DNA of 40,157 bases from Caulobacterales bacterium (GCA_016183935.1 JACPDR010000049.1:1-40157); one strand, 5' to 3'. Positions 1 to 9,233 are shown, counted from the stretch's first letter. A program made the numbers and translations. Notes: generated by a model from the letters alone, not told the origin.

Positions 1-2311
1 GGACGAGCTGACCAACGACATCACCATGGTCACCCCGGCCTCGTTCGAGCCGAGCATCGACTATGTCGTCACCAAGATCCCGCGCTTCGCCTTCGAGAAA
101 TACCCCGGCGCCGAGGCGACCCTGTCGACCTCGATGAAGTCGGTGGGCGAGGTCATGGCCATCGGCCGGACCTTCCAGGAGTCGATGCAGAAGGCCCTGC
201 GCGGGCTGGAAACCGGCCTGACCGGCTTCAACGAGATCGAGATCGACGGCGTGCTCGAGGTCGACGACGAGGCCTCGGTGCGCGCCGCCGTGGTGCGCGC
301 GCTGGGCCAGCCGACGCCCGACCGCATCCGCGTCATCGCCCAAGCCTTCCGCCACGGCCTGTCGGTCGAGGAGGTCAACGCCGCCTGTTCCTACGAGCCG
401 TGGTTCCTGCGCCAGATCGCCGACATCGTGCGCACCGAAGGCCATGTGGTCGTGCAAGGCCTGCCGACCACCGCCACCGACTTCCGCAAGCTGAAGGCCA
501 AGGGCTTCTCGGACGCCCGCCTCGCCCAGCTGACCGGGACCTCCGAGACCGCCGTGCGCAAGGCCCGCCGCGCCCTCGAAGTGCGCCCGGTGTTCAAGCG
601 GATCGACACCTGCGCGGCCGAGTTCGCCAGCGCCACGGCCTACATGTATTCGACCTACGAGACCGGCGCGCTGGGCCAGATTCCGGCCTGCGAATCCGAC
701 CCGACCGACAGAAAGAAGGCGATAATTCTGGGCGGCGGGCCGAACCGGATCGGGCAAGGGATCGAGTTCGACTACTGCTGCTGCCACGCGGCCTTCGCCT
801 TTGACGACATCGGCGTCGAGTCGATCATGGTCAACTGCAACCCCGAGACCGTCTCGACCGACTACGACACCTCGGACCGGCTGTATTTCGAGCCGCTCAC
901 GGCCGAGGACGTGCTGGAGCTGATCGATGTCGAGCGCTCGAAAGGCGAGCTGATCGGGGTCGTCGTCCAGTTCGGCGGCCAGACGCCGCTGAAGCTGGCC
1001 CATGCCCTGCAGGAGGACGGCGTGCCGATCCTGGGCACCAGCGTCGACTCCATCGACCTGGCCGAGGACCGCGAGCGGTTCCAGGTCATGCTGCACGACA
1101 TCGGCCTGATGCAGCCGCCCAACGGCCTGGCCCGCAGCGCCGAAGAAGCCGCGCAGAAGGCGGACGAGGTCGGCTATCCGGTCGTGCTGCGCCCGTCCTA
1201 TGTGCTGGGCGGACGCGGCATGGTCATCGTGCACGACCGCGAGCAGCTGGACCGCTACGTCGGCGAGGCCATGCGTGTTTCGGGCGACGATCCCGTGCTG
1301 ATCGACCACTATCTCAACCGCGCCACCGAGATCGACGTCGACGCCCTGTGCGATGACGAGACGGTCTTCGTCGCCGGCGTTCTGGAGCACATCGAGGAGG
1401 CCGGCGTCCACTCGGGCGACAGCGCCTGCTCCATGCCGCCGCACTCGCTGCGTCCGGAGACCATCGCCGAACTGAAGCGCCAGACCGAGGCCATGGCCCG
1501 GGCCCTGAAGGTGCGCGGCCTGATGAACGTCCAGTTCGCCATCGAGGAGCCGCACTCGGCCGAGCCGCGCATCTTCGTGCTGGAGGTCAATCCGCGCGCC
1601 AGCCGCACCGCGCCGTTCGTGGCCAAGACCATCGGCCAGCCGATCGCCGCCATCGCCGCCAAGGTCATGGCCGGCGTGCCGCTGAAGTCGTTCGGCCTGG
1701 CCGACAAGCCGTACGACCATATCGCGGTCAAGGAGGCGGTCTTCCCGTTCGCCCGCTTCGCCGGCGTCGACACCGTGCTGGGCCCCGAGATGCGCTCGAC
1801 CGGCGAGGTCATGGGGCTGGACTGGAAGCGCGACGGCGAGGCCGACATGGCCCCCGCCTTCGCCCGCGCCTTCGCCAAGAGCCAGATCGGCGGGGGGACC
1901 ATCCTGCCGGTCGCCGGCTGCGCCTTCGTTTCGGTGAAGGAGGGCGACAAGCCGTTCATCGTCGACGCCGTGAAGACGCTGCTGGCCGAGGGTTTCTCGG
2001 TCATCGCCACCTCGGGCACCCACGCCTATCTGACGGAGCAAGGCCTCGAGGTCGGCCTGGTCAGGAAGGTGCTGGAAGGCCGCCCGCACATCGTCGACGC
2101 GATGAAGAACGGCGAGGTCCAGCTGGTCATCAACACCACCGAGGGCAAGCAGTCGCTGCAGGACAGCTTCAGCCTGCGGCGCACGGCGCTGATGATGAAG
2201 ATCCCCTACTACACCACGACGGCGGGGGCGCTGGCGGCGTCGCAGGCCATCGGGGCGATCAAGGCGGGCGATCTGGATGTGCGACCGATCCAGGACTACG
2301 CGCACGGCTGA
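1..2311 (+). CDS. carB: Carbamoyl-phosphate synthase large subunit, 3' part
   Basis: The gene enters the window already in frame (codons begin at base 2), so 769 C-terminal residues of a protein usually near 1,080 are visible. It makes carbamoyl phosphate from glutamine-derived ammonia, bicarbonate and two ATP, for arginine and pyrimidine synthesis. The visible part starts near the end of the first ATP-grasp half. It continues through the oligomerisation segment to the second half, which opens with [16 protein letters not shown], and carries ATP-grasp signatures such as [11 protein letters not shown] and [13 protein letters not shown]. The last ~140 residues form the MGS-like allosteric domain ([13 protein letters not shown]). 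No frameshift is visible. The first internal ATG at base 26 is not a start, because the coding frame is open upstream of it. The next gene begins about 340 nt downstream, beyond a REPIN-like repeat, so carB probably ends its transcript here. Confidence 0.97.
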   Translation, partial: DELTNDITMVTPASFEPSIDYVVTKIPRFAFEKYPGAEATLSTSMKSVGEVMAIGRTFQESMQKALRGLETGLTGFNEIEIDGVLEVDDEASVRAAVVRALGQPTPDRIRVIAQAFRHGLSVEEVNAACSYEPWFLRQIADIVRTEGHVVVQGLPTTATDFRKLKAKGFSDARLAQLTGTSETAVRKARRALEVRPVFKRIDTCAAEFASATAYMYSTYETGALGQIPACESDPTDRKKAIILGGGPNRIGQGIEFDYCCCHAAFAFDDIGVESIMVNCNPETVSTDYDTSDRLYFEPLTAEDVLELIDVERSKGELIGVVVQFGGQTPLKLAHALQEDGVPILGTSVDSIDLAEDRERFQVMLHDIGLMQPPNGLARSAEEAAQKADEVGYPVVLRPSYVLGGRGMVIVHDREQLDRYVGEAMRVSGDDPVLIDHYLNRATEIDVDALCDDETVFVAGVLEHIEEAGVHSGDSACSMPPHSLRPETIAELKRQTEAMARALKVRGLMNVQFAIEEPHSAEPRIFVLEVNPRASRTAPFVAKTIGQPIAAIAAKVMAGVPLKSFGLADKPYDHIAVKEAVFPFARFAGVDTVLGPEMRSTGEVMGLDWKRDGEADMAPAFARAFAKSQIGGGTILPVAGCAFVSVKEGDKPFIVDAVKTLLAEGFSVIATSGTHAYLTEQGLEVGLVRKVLEGRPHIVDAMKNGEVQLVINTTEGKQSLQDSFSLRRTALMMKIPYYTTTAGALAASQAIGAIKAGDLDVRPIQDYAHG

Positions 2312-2436
2312 CCAGTTCGTGACGATTTCGACCATGCGGCGGCTGCAGAAGCGGGCGTAGTTCGGTCAGGTCGGCCATGAAGAAGTGTGCGGGGACTGCA
2401 CTTCCGTTGGGTGGGCGTTCTTCCCTTTTTCGCTCC

Positions 2437-2570
2437 GTCATCCTCGGGCTTGACCCGAGGATCAGATGTTGGGCCGGGCTGTGCGATCGGGACGGCCCTG
2501 CGACCGCGCCCGTGCGCCCCGCCACCCAGCACCGGACGGTCCGATCCTCGGGTCAAGCCCGAGGATGACG
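2437..2570 (-). repeat. REPIN-like palindrome pair, copy A (inverted)
   Basis: A short palindrome, cctcgggcttgacccgagg, occurs at 2442-2460 and again in opposite sense at 2546-2564. About 85 nt of asymmetric core separates them, so the whole can fold into a long hairpin with two small hairpins at its ends. Its reverse complement aligns with copy B (3060-3195) and copy C (23286-23419), and the match to B is very close over the first ~70 nt, including ggtccggtgctgggtggc-like core sequence. Copy A is therefore the inverted member. It fills most of the 340-nt gap after carB. The rest of that gap is 125 nt without recognisable content on the left and a G-rich tract at 2575-2597 on the right. REP doublets of this kind are extragenic repeats normally moved in trans; no RAYT transposase is visible. 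Confidence 0.85.
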
Positions 2571-2650
2571 GCGGTGGGGGTGGGGTGGTGGGTGGGTATC
2601 GGAGGTTGAACAGCCTTGACGTTATAGCCCGGTGGCGAACAGCTGTCGGC

Positions 2651-3043
2651 ATGGACGACAAGCGGCCGCTCATCGCCACCTACATCGAAGCCAGCCGCCC
2701 GTTCGGCGTCGTCTACATCGGCATGACCAGCAACCTCTACCGTCGCGGCGCCGAGCATCGGGCAGGCGAAGGGAGCGGGTTCACCAGACGGCATCACTGC
2801 AACATCCTCGTCTGGTACCAGCCATTCGAGCGGGTGACGTCCGCGATCCGCCGGGAGAAGGCCCTCAAGAGCTGGAACCGGCCGTGGAAGATGCAGCTGA
2901 TCGAGCAAAGGAACCCGGAGTGGCGGGACCTGTATCCGTTTGTCCGGGGCGAGCAGGACGACCCGCGCCTGCCTGTAGAAGATGAGTGCGGCGTCGCGGC
3001 GTTTCTGGCGCGGCTGGAGGACGAGGCGAAAGAGGGGGAGTAG
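2651..3043 (+). CDS. GIY-YIG single-domain endonuclease
   Basis: This is a 130-residue protein made almost entirely of one GIY-YIG nuclease domain. The first strand is TYIEAS, the YIG motif lies at residues 22-24 (GVVYIGMTSNL), and the conserved Arg and His follow in YRRGAEH. The metal-binding Glu is in RREKALKSW (about residue 69) and the conserved Asn in QRNPEW (about 88). That is the full set expected of an active enzyme, apart from a degenerate GIY triplet. The chosen ATG is the first in frame after copy A; any longer reading would translate the repeat itself. No strong Shine-Dalgarno precedes it. The gene is flanked by repeat copies A and B in opposite orientations, with 16 nt from its stop to copy B. 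The substrate is unknown. DNA repair and repeat mobilisation are both possible. Confidence 0.88.
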   Translation: MDDKRPLIATYIEASRPFGVVYIGMTSNLYRRGAEHRAGEGSGFTRRHHCNILVWYQPFERVTSAIRREKALKSWNRPWKMQLIEQRNPEWRDLYPFVRGEQDDPRLPVEDECGVAAFLARLEDEAKEGE

Positions 3044-3059
3044 GTCTCCCCTCCCCGCC

Positions 3060-3195
3060 GTCATCCTCGGGCTTGACCCGAGGATCAGACGGTCCGGTGC
3101 TGGGTGGCTAGGCGCACGGGCGCGGTCGCGAGGCCGGCCCTTGGGCACAGCCTGCCTCTCGCCTCTGATCCTCGGGTCAAGCCCGAGGATGACGG
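3060..3195 (+). repeat. REPIN-like palindrome pair, copy B
   Basis: This has the same architecture as copy A but the opposite orientation. It opens with the palindrome at 3060-3089 and closes with its inverse at 3164-3195, around an ~75-nt core that matches the reverse complement of copy A nearly base for base over its left half. A G-rich run (3194-3211) follows directly, as also happens beside copy A. Together A and B make an inverted-repeat frame around the GIY-YIG gene. Confidence 0.85.
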
Positions 3196-3261
3196 GGGGG
3201 TGGGGTGGGGGAACGGTCTGACACGTCCGTTCCTGACGTAGGCGCGTGCCATCGTCCGCGC

Positions 3262-3714
3262 ATGGAACACTACCGTCTGCGCAAATATCGCGGTCCGGAG
3301 ACGTGGGCGCAGGTCCGCAAGGCCTATGTGGCGGGCGAGTCCGCGCCGTCGGTCGCCCGCCGGTTCGATGTCGGTCTGTCCAACCTGCGCCGGCGGGCCA
3401 TGGCCGAGGGCTGGACCCGCAAGAGGATCGCCGACCGGATGGACTTCAAGCCGGTTCGCGGCGGCGGCGAGGAGCCGCGTCCGGGGCTGGGGCCGTTGAC
3501 GATGCAGGATATCCCCGACGCGTCGTCGCTGGACCCGGAGTTGGCGATCGCACTCGCCCTGCACCGCGCCACATGGCTGGTCGGCGAGGGCCGGGCCAGC
3601 GAGGCGCGCGCACTGGCCCAGGCGGTGGAGGCGCTGGAAAGGATGTGGGATGCAGCGGCGGAACGCGAGTGGCGCCGGGCATCCAAAACGGGCGGAGAGG
3701 ACGTCCGCGAATGA
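3262..3714 (+). CDS. Hypothetical protein with HTH-like N-terminus
   Basis: This encodes 150 residues. Residues 17-50 (VRKAYVAGESAPSVARRFD, then LSNLRRRAMAEGW) look like a resolvase- or terminase-small-subunit-type helix-turn-helix. A linker follows, then an alanine-rich helical C-terminus (residues ~85-140) that may oligomerise. The ATG at 3262 is preferred over an upstream in-frame alternative at 3205, because the longer version would start just past repeat B inside its G-rich flank. The protein is probably a DNA-binding factor. No phage genes surround it, so a terminase role is unlikely. It points toward the symporter gene on the opposite strand, with an 81-nt gap. The family was not recognised. 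Confidence 0.7.
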   Translation: MEHYRLRKYRGPETWAQVRKAYVAGESAPSVARRFDVGLSNLRRRAMAEGWTRKRIADRMDFKPVRGGGEEPRPGLGPLTMQDIPDASSLDPELAIALALHRATWLVGEGRASEARALAQAVEALERMWDAAAEREWRRASKTGGEDVRE

Positions 3715-3795
3715 GGGGACGCGGAAACGTTCCAGAACCATGCCGGGGCGAAATCCGAGCCAGGTTGGACTGCGTCCCACTCAACCGATTTCACC

Positions 3796-5091
3796 CTAGA
3801 TCCCCGACGCCGCCTCCGGGTCGGCCGCCGCGTCCCGGCCCTCGACGATCCGCGCCGCGGCGAGGTCGGCGGTGACGTTGCCGATCGTGCGGAAGATGTC
3901 GGGAACGACCTCCACCGCCAGCAGCAGGGGCAGGACCTCGAGCGGCAGACCCATGACGATGGCGATGGGGGCGATCGAGGCGAAGAAGCTGACCTGGCCG
4001 GGCAGGCCGACGGTGCCGACGCTGATGGCCAGGGCGGTGATCGAGCCGGCGATCAGCACGCCGGGGGTCAGCGGGATGCCGTACAGGTGGGCGACGTAGA
4101 TGCAGACGGCGAGGTTGGCGACCGTCGAGGTGATGCGGAACACCGCCACCGCCAGCGGCAGCACCAGACCCGCCGTGGCCGCCGAGACGCCGAGGCTGTC
4201 GCGGGCGCGCTCGACCATCACCGGCAGACAGGCCAGCGACGACTGGGTCGAGAAGGCCACGACCTGGGCCGGGGCGACGGCGCGGGAGAAGCGGGCGAGA
4301 CTGACCCGGCCGAACGCCACGGCGACGACGTAGGTCAGCAGGATCAGGCCGATCAGGGCCAGCACCACGATGGCGATGTAGTGGCCCAGCACCCCCGCCG
4401 CGCCGAGGCCGGCGCGCAGGCCGACGCCGAGCGACAGGGCGAAGACGCCCACCGGGGCGACCAGCAGCACCCAGTGGACGATGACGATCATCGTCTCGGC
4501 CACCGCCTCGAAGAAGACGGTCAGCGGCTGGCGCAGGCGGCTCGGCAGACGGGTGGTCGCGAAGCCGAAGACGATGGCGAAGACCACGATGCCGAGGATG
4601 GCGTCGTCGGCGGCGGCGCGGATCGGATTGGAGGGCGCCAGGCTGGTCAGGAAGGCGGTCAGGCCGCCGCCGCCGAGGTTCTGACGCACCACCTCCTCGC
4701 CGGTCGCGCCCGCCAGTAGCAAACGTCCGCCGTCGGGATCGATCGGCCAGAGGGCGTGCAGCCCCTCGGAGGCGAGGACGCCGTAGACCGTGGCGCCGAC
4801 CAGCAGCAGGGCGAACACCACCACGGCCCTCAGGGCCAGACGGCCGGTGGCGGCGGCGTCGGCGATGGAGGCGATGCCGGTGACCAGCAGGGCGAAGACC
4901 AGCGGGATGATGGTCATGCGCAGGGCGTTGAGCCAGAGCTGGCCGAGCCCCTCGACAAGGGCCACCGTGCCCGTGCCGCCGGGAATGCCCCACGCCTGGG
5001 CGGCGACGCCGGCGAGCAGGCCCGCGACCAGGGCGACGAGCACGCGCAGGCTCAGGGAGGACATCAGGGCGGCGGTGCGGGAGCGGGTCAT
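3796..5091 (-). CDS. Cation:dicarboxylate/amino acid symporter family protein
   Basis: This 431-residue inner-membrane protein has the eight-helix, two-hairpin pattern of the DAACS (GltP/DctA) family, which couples uptake of dicarboxylates or acidic amino acids to H+ or Na+. The HP1 serine loop appears as AFSTQSSLACLPVM, and the TM8 substrate signature is PDIFRTIGNVTADLAAA, keeping the D...R...N pattern. The TM7 NMDGT motif that binds cation in canonical members is replaced by TVANLAVCIYV. This is therefore a divergent subfamily and its substrate cannot be read off. The gene lies on the same strand as selD-mnmH, 64 nt downstream of mnmH, and could be read through from it. Function is known only at the family level. 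Confidence 0.9.
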   Translation of the reverse strand: MTRSRTAALMSSLSLRVLVALVAGLLAGVAAQAWGIPGGTGTVALVEGLGQLWLNALRMTIIPLVFALLVTGIASIADAAATGRLALRAVVVFALLLVGATVYGVLASEGLHALWPIDPDGGRLLLAGATGEEVVRQNLGGGGLTAFLTSLAPSNPIRAAADDAILGIVVFAIVFGFATTRLPSRLRQPLTVFFEAVAETMIVIVHWVLLVAPVGVFALSLGVGLRAGLGAAGVLGHYIAIVVLALIGLILLTYVVAVAFGRVSLARFSRAVAPAQVVAFSTQSSLACLPVMVERARDSLGVSAATAGLVLPLAVAVFRITSTVANLAVCIYVAHLYGIPLTPGVLIAGSITALAISVGTVGLPGQVSFFASIAPIAIVMGLPLEVLPLLLAVEVVPDIFRTIGNVTADLAAARIVEGRDAAADPEAASGI

Positions 5092-5155
5092 GCGGCGAAG
5101 CTAGGCAGGATGCGGCGGTTTGACCATCCGTCGCGTGCAGCGTCGTGAACGATCC

Positions 5156-6208
5156 TCAGAAGGCGTCCACGGCGGCCGCGACCTGATCGGCGGCCTGCTC
5201 GAGCGCCGTATCGGCGAGCGAGCCGATCCCGACGACGGTCAGCTTCGGGCGGGCGAAGGCCTGACCCTGCCGACCGTAGGCCGGGTCGTAGTGATGGACG
5301 ATCAGTTCGGTCGCCAGGGCCTCCATCTCGCCGGCGGCGGCGAGGGCGCGCCAGGCGGCGACCGTTTCCTTGCTTATGTGGCGCGGCAGGCGGGTCAGGG
5401 CCGTGTCGATGGCGGTCGGGTCGGCGGCGAATTCGGCATAGTCGCGCACCGTGCGGGCGGCGCGGACGGCGACCGGCGACTCGAGCCGGACGGCCGGGGC
5501 GGCGGACATGGCGGCCCACAGCATGGGCGGGATGACGCGGGCGCCGATCTTGCTGCTTTCGGCCTCCACGACGACCGGGCGGGCCGGATCGAGGCGGGAC
5601 AGGGCGTCGTGCAGGCGGGTCTCGAAGGCCTTCTGCGACGGCTGGCCGCCGGGCAGGGCCCCGAACAGGGAGCCGCGGTGGGCGGCGAGGGCCTCGAGGT
5701 CCAGCGTCTGGACGCCGCGCGACGCCAGGGCGCCGAGCAGGGCCGTCTTGCCCGCGCCGGTCGGGCCGTCGAGCAGGACCAGCCGGTGCTCCAACGGCGC
5801 GTCGTAGAGCCTGGCCTTCACCTGCCGCCGCCAGGTCTGGTAGCCGCCCTCGAGCACGGTCACCGGCCAGCCGACCTGGTCCATCACGGTGACCATAGCC
5901 CCCGAACGCTGGCCGCCGCGCCAGCAGTAGACCAGCGGCTTGAACGAGCCGTCCCGGCCGCCCAGCGCACCCTCCAGGTGGGCCGCGATGTTGCGGGCGA
6001 CGAGGGCGGCGCCGGTGCGACGGGCGAGGAATTTGGAGCCCTGGACGTATTCGGTCCCGACCGCGGCGCGCTGGGCGTCGTCGAGGACGGGCAGGTTGAT
6101 CGCGCCGGGGACGTGGTCGAAGGCGAACTCGGACGGGCTGCGCACGTCGACCAGGGCGTCGAAGCCGTCGCGGGCCGCGGGCGACAGGTCGACGGTGCGC
6201 CGGATCAT
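5156..6208 (-). CDS. mnmH: tRNA 2-selenouridine synthase (MnmH/SelU)
   Basis: This 350-residue enzyme replaces sulfur with selenium at the wobble 2-thiouridine of tRNAs for Lys, Glu and Gln, using selenophosphate. An N-terminal rhodanese domain (residues 1-130) carries the catalytic Cys95 in YCWRGGQRSG. The C-terminal P-loop domain begins with the Walker A motif DGPTGAGKT (about 147-155), as expected for the geranyl-transfer and selenation activity of the family. Its start ATG overlaps the selD stop by four bases (ATGA), so translation is probably coupled. A much longer in-frame reading into selD is an artefact, because the methionine at 6208 opens the rhodanese fold correctly. Together with SelD it implies that this organism uses selenium at least for tRNA modification. 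Confidence 0.95.
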   Translation of the reverse strand: MIRRTVDLSPAARDGFDALVDVRSPSEFAFDHVPGAINLPVLDDAQRAAVGTEYVQGSKFLARRTGAALVARNIAAHLEGALGGRDGSFKPLVYCWRGGQRSGAMVTVMDQVGWPVTVLEGGYQTWRRQVKARLYDAPLEHRLVLLDGPTGAGKTALLGALASRGVQTLDLEALAAHRGSLFGALPGGQPSQKAFETRLHDALSRLDPARPVVVEAESSKIGARVIPPMLWAAMSAAPAVRLESPVAVRAARTVRDYAEFAADPTAIDTALTRLPRHISKETVAAWRALAAAGEMEALATELIVHHYDPAYGRQGQAFARPKLTVVGIGSLADTALEQAADQVAAAVDAF

Positions 6209-7248
6209 GCGAGGACGCGGACCCGGGCGGGGCCGTCGACGACCCGGCCGACGACGGTGAAACCGGAGCCGTTGATCCGCGCTGCAGCCGCCAGATGGTC
6301 GACCTCGGCCTCGGCCACGGCGATCAGCAGGCCGCCGGAGGTCTGGGGATCGGTCAGCAGGTCGCGACGCCAGTCTTCGAGACCGTCCGGCAGGTCGACC
6401 TCGGCGCCGTAGCTGGCCCAGTTGCGGGTCGAGGCCCCGGTGCGGACGCCGGCCAGCAGCAGGTCGCGCACGCCGGCGAGCATGGGCGGTTGTGCGCTGA
6501 TCTCCACCGTCGCGCCGGCGCCGCGGGCCATCTCCAGCGCATGGCCGAGCAGGCCGAAGCCGGTGACGTCGGTGACTGCGTGCACGCCCGCCTGTCCCGG
6601 CAGCCGGGCGCCGAGCGTGTTGAGCCGGGTGGTGGTGTCCTTCAGGGTCCGGTAGCCGTCCTTGCCGAGGCGGTCCTGCTTGAAGGCGGCGCTGAGCACA
6701 CCGACGCCGAGGGACTTGGTCAGGACCAGAACGTCGCCGGCCCGGGCGCCGCGATTGGTCAGCACCCGGTCGGGATGGACGAGGCCGAGGGCGACGAGGC
6801 CGTAGATCGGCTCGACGCTGTCGATGGAGTGGCCGCCGGCGACGGGGACGCCCGCGGCCGCGCAGGCGGCGGCCCCGCCCTGGAGGATGCGGCCGATCGT
6901 ATAGGTCGACAGCACATTGACCGGCATGCCGAGGATGGCGAGGGCGAAGATCGGCGTCCCGCCCATGGCGTAGACGTCGGACAGGGCGTTGGTCGCGGCG
7001 ATCTGGCCGAAGTGGAAGGGGTCGTCGACCACCGGCATGAAGAAGTCGGTGGTGGCGACCAGGGCCTGCTCGTCGTTGAGGCGCCAAACGGCGGCGTCGT
7101 CGCTGGTCTCGGTTCCGACCAGCAGATCGGCGAAGGGCGCGGCCTGGGGCATGCCCCTGAGGATGTCCTGCAGCACCGCGGGGGCGATCTTGCAGCCGCA
7201 GCCGCCGCCGTGGGCGAGAGAGGTCAGGCGGGGCTCGGTCGGGGTCAT
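6205..7248 (-). CDS. selD: Selenide, water dikinase (selenophosphate synthetase)
   Basis: This 347-residue enzyme makes selenophosphate from selenide and ATP. The active-site loop GGGCGCK places Cys17 and Lys20 at the positions of the E. coli enzyme. The catalytic residue is cysteine rather than selenocysteine. The PurM/AIR-synthase fold follows, with family blocks TTDFFMPVVDDPFHFGQIAA, ALSDVYAMGG and DVTGFGLLGHALEM. ATG 7248 is chosen because it gives the standard N-terminus; a longer in-frame ORF upstream has no family similarity. The gene is first of a selD-mnmH pair and divergent from the GH43-like gene, with 64 nt between the start codons for both promoters. No selA, selB or tRNA-Sec is in the window. 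Confidence 0.96.
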   Translation of the reverse strand: MTPTEPRLTSLAHGGGCGCKIAPAVLQDILRGMPQAAPFADLLVGTETSDDAAVWRLNDEQALVATTDFFMPVVDDPFHFGQIAATNALSDVYAMGGTPIFALAILGMPVNVLSTYTIGRILQGGAAACAAAGVPVAGGHSIDSVEPIYGLVALGLVHPDRVLTNRGARAGDVLVLTKSLGVGVLSAAFKQDRLGKDGYRTLKDTTTRLNTLGARLPGQAGVHAVTDVTGFGLLGHALEMARGAGATVEISAQPPMLAGVRDLLLAGVRTGASTRNWASYGAEVDLPDGLEDWRRDLLTDPQTSGGLLIAVAEAEVDHLAAAARINGSGFTVVGRVVDGPARVRVLA

Positions 7249-7312
7249 GCCCCGGCTTAGGGCGAAACCGCTCGTGAACTCAACAGGGCGGAGCGCGTGA
7301 TAACGTGCGGCC

Positions 7313-9151
7313 ATGCGCCTGATCCTGCCCGCCCTCGCCGCCGCCCTGCTGGCCCTGCCCGCCGCGGCGCAGGAGGCCCGGACCTGGGCCAATCCGGTCG
7401 ATCTGGATTACAAATACAATTTCGAGCAGACCCATCAGGGGATCAGCTACCGGACGGGGGCCGATCCGGTCATTGTGCCGCACCGCGACCGGTACGTCCT
7501 GTTCCAGACCCTGGCCGACGGCTACTGGACCTCGGAGAACCTGCTCGACTGGACCTATGTGCAGCCGAACAAATGGCCGTTCGAAAGCAACGTCGCCCCG
7601 GCGGCGGTGTCGGACGGCGAGCGGCTGTACCTGATGCAGTCGGCCTTCGAGCCGCGCCCGCTGCTGGTCAGCGAGCATCCCGAGACCGGTCATTGGGACT
7701 GGCACACCCGGCAGCTGCCGCCGGTGCCGGGCGCGGTCAGCCGGGGCGAGGAGGGCCGCTTCACCGACACCGGCCTGCCCGAGGGCGCGCTGCCGCCCGG
7801 GCCGTGGGACCCGGGCCTGTTCATCGACGACGACGGAAAGTGGTACCTCTACTGGGGCTCGTCCAACGTCTATCCGATCTACGGCGCCGGGATCGACCCG
7901 ACCCCGCCGGTGCGGTTCGTGAGCGAACCCCGGGCGCTGGGGCGGCTGCATCCGGACGAACACGGCTGGGAGCGCTTCGGCCGGGACCATTCCGGCGGCC
8001 AGCCCGACGGGACGGCCATCAAGCCTTATATCGAGGGCGCGTGGATGACGAAGCACGGCGGGCGCTACTATCTGCAGTACGGGGCGCCGGGGACCGAGTT
8101 CAACGCCTACGCCAACGGGGTGTGGGTCGGCGACGATCCGCTGGGGCCGTTCGAATACGCCAACTACAACCCGATCAGCTACAAGCCGGGCGGCTTCGTC
8201 GAGGGGGCGGGGCACGGCTCGACCTTCCAGGACAGGCACGGCAACTGGTGGAACACGGGCACGCCGTGGATCGGCCACAACTGGACCTTCGAACGGCGCA
8301 TCGCGATGTTCCCCGGCGGTTTCACCGACGACGGCCAGATGCATTTCTCCAGCCGGTTCGGCGACTATCCGCAGCGCATGCCGACCGGCAAGGTGGACGA
8401 CCCCGACAGCCTGTTCACCGGCTGGTTCCCGCTGTCCTACAAGGCGCCCGCCGAGGCCTCGTCGACGCAGGGCGAGTTCACCGCCGACCGCGCCACCGAC
8501 GAGAACCCGCGCACCTTCTGGGTCGCCGGGGCGAACCGCGCGGGCGAGACGCTGACCCTGGACCTGGGCGCGACCAAGCGGGTGCACGCGGTGCAGGTCA
8601 ACTACGCCGACTACCAGTCCGGCATCTATGCCGAACGCCCCGACATCCGGACGCGCTTCCGCATCCTCTGGTCGCGGGACGGCGCCGACTGGCGGGTGTT
8701 CGCCGACCTGTCGGACTCCGAACGCGACCGGCCCAACGCCTATGTCGAGGGCGAGCGGCCGGTCGACGCCCGCTTCATCCGCTACGAGCATGGCGAGGTC
8801 GCCGCCGCCCATCTGGCCATCTCGGACCTGCGGGTGTTCGGGACCTCGGACGGGCAGCCGCCGGAGCGGCCGGCCGGCGTCCGGGTCGAGCGCGGCGCGG
8901 ATCAGAGGAACGCCACGGTCCATATCGCGCCGGTATCGACGGCGCTGGGCTACAACGTCCGCTGGGGCGTGGCGCCGGACCGGCTGTTCCTGACCTACCA
9001 GATTTACGCCGACGACCTGCGCGACCTCGGCGACCAGCTGGAGGTGCGGGCCCTGAACACCGGCGTCGACTACTGGTTCGCGGTCGAGGCCTTCTCGCCG
9101 GGCGGGGTGTCGCCGCTGAGCCGGGTGGTCGCGGTTCCAGCAAGGGACTGA
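7313..9151 (+). CDS. Secreted family-43-like glycoside hydrolase with discoidin domain
   Basis: This encodes 612 residues with a Sec signal peptide (residues 1-19, ending PAAAQ). Residues ~25-365 form a five-bladed-propeller GH43-type domain. The likely general base is Asp51 (TGADPVIV), the pKa-modulating Asp is 166 (PWDPGLFIDDDGKWYLYWG) and the general acid is Glu241 (PYIEGAWMTK). Residues ~375-500 look like an F5/8-type C (discoidin) carbohydrate-binding module, with TFWVAG and RFIRYEHGEV. Residues ~515-605 look like a fibronectin-III domain. The substrate is probably a plant or microbial arabinan- or xylan-type glycan, but this cannot be fixed from sequence. The gene stands alone: no TonB receptor or other glycosidase is nearby. 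Confidence 0.88.
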   Translation: MRLILPALAAALLALPAAAQEARTWANPVDLDYKYNFEQTHQGISYRTGADPVIVPHRDRYVLFQTLADGYWTSENLLDWTYVQPNKWPFESNVAPAAVSDGERLYLMQSAFEPRPLLVSEHPETGHWDWHTRQLPPVPGAVSRGEEGRFTDTGLPEGALPPGPWDPGLFIDDDGKWYLYWGSSNVYPIYGAGIDPTPPVRFVSEPRALGRLHPDEHGWERFGRDHSGGQPDGTAIKPYIEGAWMTKHGGRYYLQYGAPGTEFNAYANGVWVGDDPLGPFEYANYNPISYKPGGFVEGAGHGSTFQDRHGNWWNTGTPWIGHNWTFERRIAMFPGGFTDDGQMHFSSRFGDYPQRMPTGKVDDPDSLFTGWFPLSYKAPAEASSTQGEFTADRATDENPRTFWVAGANRAGETLTLDLGATKRVHAVQVNYADYQSGIYAERPDIRTRFRILWSRDGADWRVFADLSDSERDRPNAYVEGERPVDARFIRYEHGEVAAAHLAISDLRVFGTSDGQPPERPAGVRVERGADQRNATVHIAPVSTALGYNVRWGVAPDRLFLTYQIYADDLRDLGDQLEVRALNTGVDYWFAVEAFSPGGVSPLSRVVAVPARD

Positions 9152-9233
9152 CCGGCGCCCGGGCGGCCTTGAATCTTCTGGACCGACGTCGCGTAAACCC
9201 CGCTAAGTGCGCGGTTCCAGCGGAGCCGTCGCC

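Noticed and set aside
2387..2650. N-terminal extension of the GIY-YIG gene through repeat A
   Set aside because: It would translate the palindrome element. The nuclease domain is complete from 2651.
3262..3714. Phage terminase small subunit
   Set aside because: The HTH is compatible, but there is no large terminase, portal or other phage gene in the vicinity.
5156..7087. A 643-codon reading that would fuse mnmH to upstream sequence
   Set aside because: The extra N-terminal part is the wrong frame of selD, and the rhodanese domain begins exactly at the ATG at 6208.
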